Notes under the pieces: model-generated
What the model was told of the DNA's origin: nothing
What the model saw: only the letters and a program-made list of their open reading frames with translations
Databases searched by the model: none
From: Riptortus pedestris
Taxonomy: Eukaryota; Arthropoda; Insecta; Hemiptera; Alydidae
Assembly: GCA_019009955.1 (NCBI GenBank)
Contig: CM032230.1
Coordinates: 23,286,501-23,350,500, forward strand
Direction of reading: 5' to 3'
DNA length: 64,000 nt
In this document: positions 59,001-64,000 of the stretch, piece by piece
How positions within the stretch are numbered: position 1 is the stretch's first letter
Layout: every line of letters begins with the position of its first letter
Made by a program: the position numbers and the translations under genes

Positions 59001-61040
59001 CCTTGTAATACCAGTAAAGTTCTAATTAGATCGGGAGTCAGAACTTTCAACCAAGATCAACCTTTCAAATTCATAGTTTAAAAGAACTGTTTTATTTTTA
59101 AAAAAATGTATTGTAATCACTTAAATAGTACATATATCTATTTGCTATACCCGACAATCATATCTAATCTAGGATACATCTATTTATTTGTTTTTTGTTT
59201 TTTTTGTGTGTGTGTGTGTGTGTGTAAAACTCTGTATTAAAAAAAGTCCGTCACGCAGGGGATGCGTAAACTAAGCAGATTTCCAATAGAGAAATTTCAC
59301 GAGAGGGTCAGAGTTAAGAAAACGGCCGACCTAGCTTTTGGCGGGAAACTCACTCATCCGTTAGCCACCCCGATTTCATAAAATTGCTAATATCTCGGTT
59401 AATATGCAAGATAGAGAATAAATGTATATAATAATATCTATAGTAAATTCAATTTGCAATAAGATTGATTCTATAAAATTTTTCGATCCGACGTATAGTA
59501 ACGGAAATATTTCAAATTTTAGAAAATCCTCCCCTCTAAACCCGCCCTCCCAATGGTCCGATTTCAGCCATTAACGAACTTGATCTTTCTTTTTACATAA
59601 AACGACTAAATATCGAGTTTGGTAACGATCAAACAAAAATTGCGACCGCTAGAGCGGTAACAGACAAATATATATATATACAGTTTTGAACGGACCTCAT
59701 TTTCGTCATCTACTAGGTAGGATCGATGGACATTTGAAGAAAAATGTCGAAAATTCTGTCATGATTACAACCTCAATAGCTGATTTCCCTTAAGGGAAAT
59801 CTGCTAAAAGATATTCAGAACTTCTTTAAGTATCAGTGGCACTTAAAAGCAGTACACATTACATAAATCCCTTTTGTTTTTATGAACGCTTGAATGAAAA
59901 AAGAAAAAAAAAAACTTTTATTATTATTTTATATTACCCATCAGTTGTTGATTAGCCGTTGGTTATTGAACGATAGTAGAGGATGGTTGGGCATTTGATT
60001 CAAGATGTAATTTTCACTGGGTGCAGTAGTTATTTTGCTCTCCACTCCTCTTCTACTATAATTGCTCTGAAGAACCAATGTTGCCCGAAACTATCAGCAT
60101 AATAAATAATAATAATAAAATTCCTTTATTTGAAGAATTGAGAATTTGTAGCTGATACTCAACCATATTACTTTCTTTTTTTTTAAAAAAATAATGTCCA
60201 CTCTAACTTGTTAGTTCCCCAGAGGAGGTTGGCAATCTTTTATAGTTTGGATTTCTATATAAATTCCCCTTGTCCAAGGGGGGATCGGACCTACAGCCCC
60301 AATTAACACATTGCTAACCTGAGCTTTAAATGAATGAAACTGCTTTACCATTCAAAATAATCATAGGTAATATCTTGACCTAAAATTATGAAAAATATCT
60401 CAGGTTTTATATACAAAAAAAAAAAATTGTCTCCTTCCTAACTTTTATGTTATTCTAATAGAGGGCTCTCTTTAAAGGCTATTGCGCTGGAAGGAGACAG
60501 TTTCTCTACTTCCTCTCTCAGCTCCCAAACCTGTTCATGCATTTCTCATATTATATCATCTCACACATATCGGATGAGTGTTATCTCTCACAAATTTGTT
60601 CCAAAGTGTTTATTTTCTGCTGTTGCCATATTGTAATCTCCCAATGCTAATCTTGACATGGAATGGAATGTATTTATTTCTTAGAAATGTTAAAGGGCAT
60701 AATAGAATCACATCAAAAATATTGCGTTTCTTTAAGAAAAGTTACTGTTATTAAATATCTTGACACACATAACACCTTTTAAGCCAGCCCATGTTCATTT
60801 AGTTTTTATTGCTCTGTCAACCATATCTTCTACCCCAGTAGTTTAATGAGCTTACTTCTTAACTTCAGTCAGACATTTCCTAATGTTCAATCTTTATGCT
60901 TCATGTTGCTGTGTCTTTGATTTGTTTTCTTCTTTCTTGGCAAAACAGTAAGTCCTGTTTGGGACAATTCATTAGCCAAAAATTCAACAGTTCCACTTTA
61001 TTTAAAAATTATGAAACTTAATGACAAAAACGTTTTTGAG
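56075..61040 (+). CDS. Unidentified gene, first two coding exons
   Basis: Exon 2 (56,036-56,105; coding from 56,075) encodes MTEGRWRFSG plus one base, bounded by acceptor TTTTACCAG and donor GTAATA. Exon 3 (60,949-61,040) has acceptor CAAAACAG after a T/C-rich tract and a strong donor GTAAGT. It completes a Val codon and encodes SPVWDNSLAKNSTVPLYLKI through DKNVFE in a single open phase. Both junctions agree in phase, which supports a real gene. I do not recognise the protein; with about 41 residues visible no domain can be assigned. The exon 3 donor is phase 0, and the next exon probably lies beyond 61,040, perhaps outside the window. Intron 2 contains HLR copy 6. Confidence 0.6.
57465..57835. 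repeat. Unnamed dispersed repeat, copy 2
   Basis: GGTGCCCATTCAGCTTCATG and TTGAGCTAAAGATTTTCA, about 310 bp apart, mirror the pair at 53,440-53,620 in the same order. It lies in intron 2 of the second unidentified gene. Confidence 0.45.
59246..59807 (+). repeat. HLR copy 6, best-preserved ends
   Basis: It begins GTCCGTCACGCAGGG, then GCGTAAACTAAGCAGATTTCC, and ends GATTTCCCTTAAGGGAAATC (a perfect 20-bp palindrome) followed by TGCTAA. GCAGATTTCC near the start is the inverse of GGAAATCTGC at the end. A short TA tract (59,669-59,681) sits at the same relative place as in the other copies. The 3' palindrome plus CTAA resembles the hairpin and CTRR end of Helitron-type elements; the lack of coding sequence and the internal microsatellite fit non-autonomous Helentron-type (HINE/DINE-like) elements. 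Confidence 0.8.
60215..60330 (-). repeat. Diverged SINE remnant
   Basis: On the minus strand AAGCTCAGGTTAGCAATGTG is followed by a decayed B box (GTCCGATCCCCCC). The remainder is not clearly alignable. It lies in intron 2 of the second unidentified gene. Confidence 0.4.
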
Positions 61041-62028
61041 GTAAGTGCAGTGCTTATATTTCTGTATTTCTTCATGTGCACAAAGTATTCAATAACACTT
61101 CCCTCTATTTTTGGCTTGTAGATTTTTGGTTGGTCATTACTTTAGTTTTGTAGTAGTTAAGAACTATTTGTACATCCCTACTTTCCTGTAATTAATATGC
61201 CGAACAGCATAATTTTGTAATTCTGGGTTACTGCCTGTGAAACCAAGTCATTTGCAAACTATAAGTTGGCTAGGAATATGCCTCATATAATTCATAGTCT
61301 TACACTAACTTTAGCTTTTAAGGGGCTTGTGACCCCTTTTAGTAGGGTGATGATGGAGAAGTTCTCAAAGATTATAATTATACAAAAAATGTTTGGTTGG
61401 ACTTCATTTAAAACTATTTTTTTTATTTTTAATGTGATACATGATATCTACCTTCTCTCTGATCAAAAAATGTTACATAACAATTTATAGATCTTTCCAT
61501 GATAGACCTGTACTACACAAATTTCGTATCATTAATACTCCAGAGAAATGTTCAATTTTTGTTTTCACCCCCTCTAACAACGCTCTCCCACCCCTTAGTA
61601 CATTTCCATCAAAAGGGAACGGCACAACAGTCCTAAATATGAAATTTGAACATTCTAATGCTTGTCGTCTTTAGGTTAAGCGTGATACGTAACGTCACAC
61701 CGAAAATAGTCAAAATGGGTTCTGAGAAGTTCAAAACCGAAAATTATCGTTAATTCAATAGTTCCTTTACTCTGCATGGGGACGTAAAAATGCATCCTAG
61801 CCAATTATACAATAAATTGAATTTCGTACAAACGGGTTTTTCTCATATATATCCGAACTAGTTAGGAAATTTCTGAGATTACCATTTTTTGTTGGCAAAT
61901 GTATTTGTGAATTTTAAGCATGTGGTAAATAATAACTACTTTATCTACGTAGAAATTTAGGGAATTAGAACAGCAGTCTCCTGGAAAGAGTAGTTTGTTG
62001 TGATGGTGTCCGTCAGACTAATCAATTT

Positions 62029-62186
62029 CCGTAGAGTGGTGAGTTCGATTCCCGCCCTGGGCGATAGAAATTTATTTGGTGACGGACTCATTAAATAAAT
62101 TCCTTAGTCCCACCCTGGCTAGAAAAGGGTGGTTCCTGTAGATAACCCGTCCCAATTAGCCAAAGTGGACGTAAATAAAAAAAATA
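62029..62186 (+). repeat. tRNA-derived SINE, 5'-truncated copy
   Basis: It starts close to the B box (GTGAGTTCGATTCCCGCC) and has the body CCTGGCTAGAAAAGGGTGG and the tail CAAAGTGGACGTAAATAAA. The A-box part is missing. Confidence 0.85.
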
Positions 62187-62994
62187 AAATCAATTTCTGA
62201 TTCGTTGAATTAGTGTGAACGTGGTATCGGGTCGCCTCCGTCAACTTTAGATAGCCGATATTGGTACATACTAAAGCTTATTTCAACAAAATGCCATTTT
62301 GTGTCATTAAAAAAGTGAAAACTGATAATAACTTAACATAGTGCGATAGATCTAGGAGTTGTATATAACATGGGCCACAAAAAATAGAATCAATGTTTTC
62401 AAAGCCAAGGCATGGCAGACAATAGGATCTAATAAGGAAATGTTCTTTTAAGTAAAAAGCGAATATTACTGAAGTCCAAAATCTGAAATTTTAAAATTCT
62501 TAGGCGTTCTTTAGTTACGCGGCACTTGCAAGACGTTAGTAGGGAATGCCTTAAGGCAGTACCTTTTGTAAATAAACTCCATTCCAGGGTTACTGGTCAG
62601 GGGAAAATTGCATACGTACAGACGCCATGCTGAAACTAGTGAAGATGTATTCAGGGAGAGCGAAAACGGATGGGGGTACTAGCTAATTAACAAAACATCA
62701 TACTGTAAAAAGAGTTTGTTTTGAAATTTGATTGCCGCTCTTCCTCGTCCAAATAAGCTTTATCAAAATATTTGGTATTTATAAGCTAATGGAATCCTTA
62801 AATATGACTGAAGAACTGTATTTTGACCGTACCATTGGAGTATTCGGAAACCTACCAAGTTGGTACAATTCTTCGGAAATGACTGTTTCGAGTTGTTAAA
62901 GGATGACACGTTTTGTTGGCAGAGGAGGCCAAGTCTTATTCTCATTGGCACACCATAAGTTTAAGCACCTATTCAGTATTCTAGCACCTATATG

Positions 62995-63435
62995 ATACAA
63001 CCTCTAGAAGAAACTCCCTAGGCCGTTCCTCCAAAATCCCCCCTTCTAAACCCCCCTCCCACTTAACGGATTTCAGCCATCAACGAACTTGACCTTAAGT
63101 TTTGGATGAAACGCTTATATATCGAGCTTGGTAACGATCAAAGAAAGTTTATTCTAAAATTAAACGAACAGGTTCATAATATGTTGTAGAACTAATCTTA
63201 TTAATCTATTGATCCCGCAATTGTAATTCTATGCATATTTTTCGTAACTTAAGGATTAAACGAGTTATTCGTGCTTTCTTCTTTTCAGCCCTCAGTAGCC
63301 CCCTCGCTCCTCTCGACTCATAGGTTGTTTTACATAGAAATCGGGAATATGTGGTGAGTTGAGATCACAAGTATTTTGTACCTGAAAATTGAAAATCTTA
63401 GTTTACTCAGCCCCTGCGTGACGGACTTTTGAAAT
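62995..63435. repeat. HLR copy 7, rearranged: two opposed fragments
   Basis: The part 63,005-63,150 matches the family in plus orientation (GATTTCAGCCATCAACGAAC, GGTAACGATCAAAGAAA). The part from about 63,195 to 63,432 matches in minus orientation (GAGTTATTCGTGCTTTCTTC, then GCCCCTGCGTGACGGACTTTT). The two fragments therefore face each other. Confidence 0.7.
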
Positions 63436-63469
63436 TGTACTTTGCATGATAAATATTTGTAGAGGAGAC

Positions 63470-63689
63470 GCCCTTTTTATTGATCCTGATCAATTGGCTC
63501 CTCTTCCGTCCTACATCTCAGAAGAAAGGAAGTCATCTGTTTGCTATTCCTATACTTGAGATATCTGTTTTTGGAGCCCTGCTTGACGAACTTAAGTCTG
63601 CCAATGCTTTTACTCTCGTTGATATATATATAGAAGTCCATTATGGAAGCCCGTTTAGTAGCACAAATAAAGAAAATAATTATTTTTAG
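63470..63689 (+). other. Weak open frame at the window end
   Basis: After an AG at about 63,461 a plus-strand frame stays open for about 75 codons (for example GALLDELKSANAFTLVDIY) and ends at TAG. The codon pattern looks somewhat coding-like, and it could be a further exon of the second unidentified gene, whose phase (0) it fits. It could equally be chance. I see no known motif. Confidence 0.2.
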
Positions 63690-64000
63690 CCGAAGGCGCT
63701 TTCAATGGACTTCGTCCTGTCCCCAAATGTTCATATCACTACTAAAATGATGATTTATATTTCGGATCTGAAGCCTGTAAAACGTGTGCCGCTATCACCA
63801 CCCCTTAACCATTCTATGCGGTCAATGGTTTTTATGTCACATAATATTTCTTAAACTTATAATAGTTTTTAAAAAACGAGCTCCTTGAAATTGGAGGTGA
63901 AATCAAATGAAAAGTAATTGTTATTAATAGCTTAAGAGATTGATGTTGTGCAATATTATTGTTTGAGTTTACAAATTGGATTGAGCGTTGTGGAATGGCG

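Overview
The window is eukaryotic nuclear DNA, AT-rich and intron-dense, most likely from an arthropod and probably an insect. This rests on GT-AG introns, a mariner/Tigger/Merlin/R2-type transposon mix, tRNA-derived SINEs and many long (TA)n microsatellites. I cannot place it more finely. There is no rRNA, CRISPR or bacterial gene organisation.

Three protein-coding genes can be reconstructed by matching splice sites and reading phases. (1) On the minus strand, about 6.5 to 3.65 kb, are the first three coding exons of a gene I do not recognise; it carries a paired E2F-like motif upstream, and its remaining exons were not found. (2) On the plus strand, 12,439 to 34,992, is a complete AVL9 orthologue: ten coding exons in consistent phase, 604 residues. 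It is the central gene of the window. (3) On the plus strand, from about 55.25 kb, are a non-coding first exon, the start-codon exon and one more coding exon of a second unrecognised gene. It runs past the last exon I can support at 61,040 and probably out of the window.

Most of the rest is transposon-derived. From left to right: a mariner relic (0.85-1.8 kb); a minus-strand relic and a longer plus-strand 3' part of R2-like non-LTR elements (2.9-3.4 and 7.3-8.8 kb); a Merlin element with about 100-bp terminal inverted repeats that itself contains a short inverted-repeat element (8.9-10.4 kb); a mariner 5' fragment (16.0-16.3 kb); a nearly intact mariner with one in-frame stop (22.1-23.4 kb); and a decayed Tigger/pogo element (25.5-27.6 kb). 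A tRNA-derived SINE family occurs at least six times.

Two further repeat families dominate the right two thirds. One (called HLR here) is a 0.6-0.85 kb Helentron/Helitron-like non-autonomous family. It has a terminal palindrome, short subterminal inverted repeats and a central TA microsatellite; at least seven copies are seen. The other (called CGR here) is a roughly 1.05-1.3 kb repeat beginning with a CCCGGCTTCG-type motif, arranged as two head-to-tail dimers. One dimer lies inside the TA tract of an HLR copy. The other is flanked by inverted copies of sequence found just downstream of AVL9. This nested architecture is the most unusual feature of the window.
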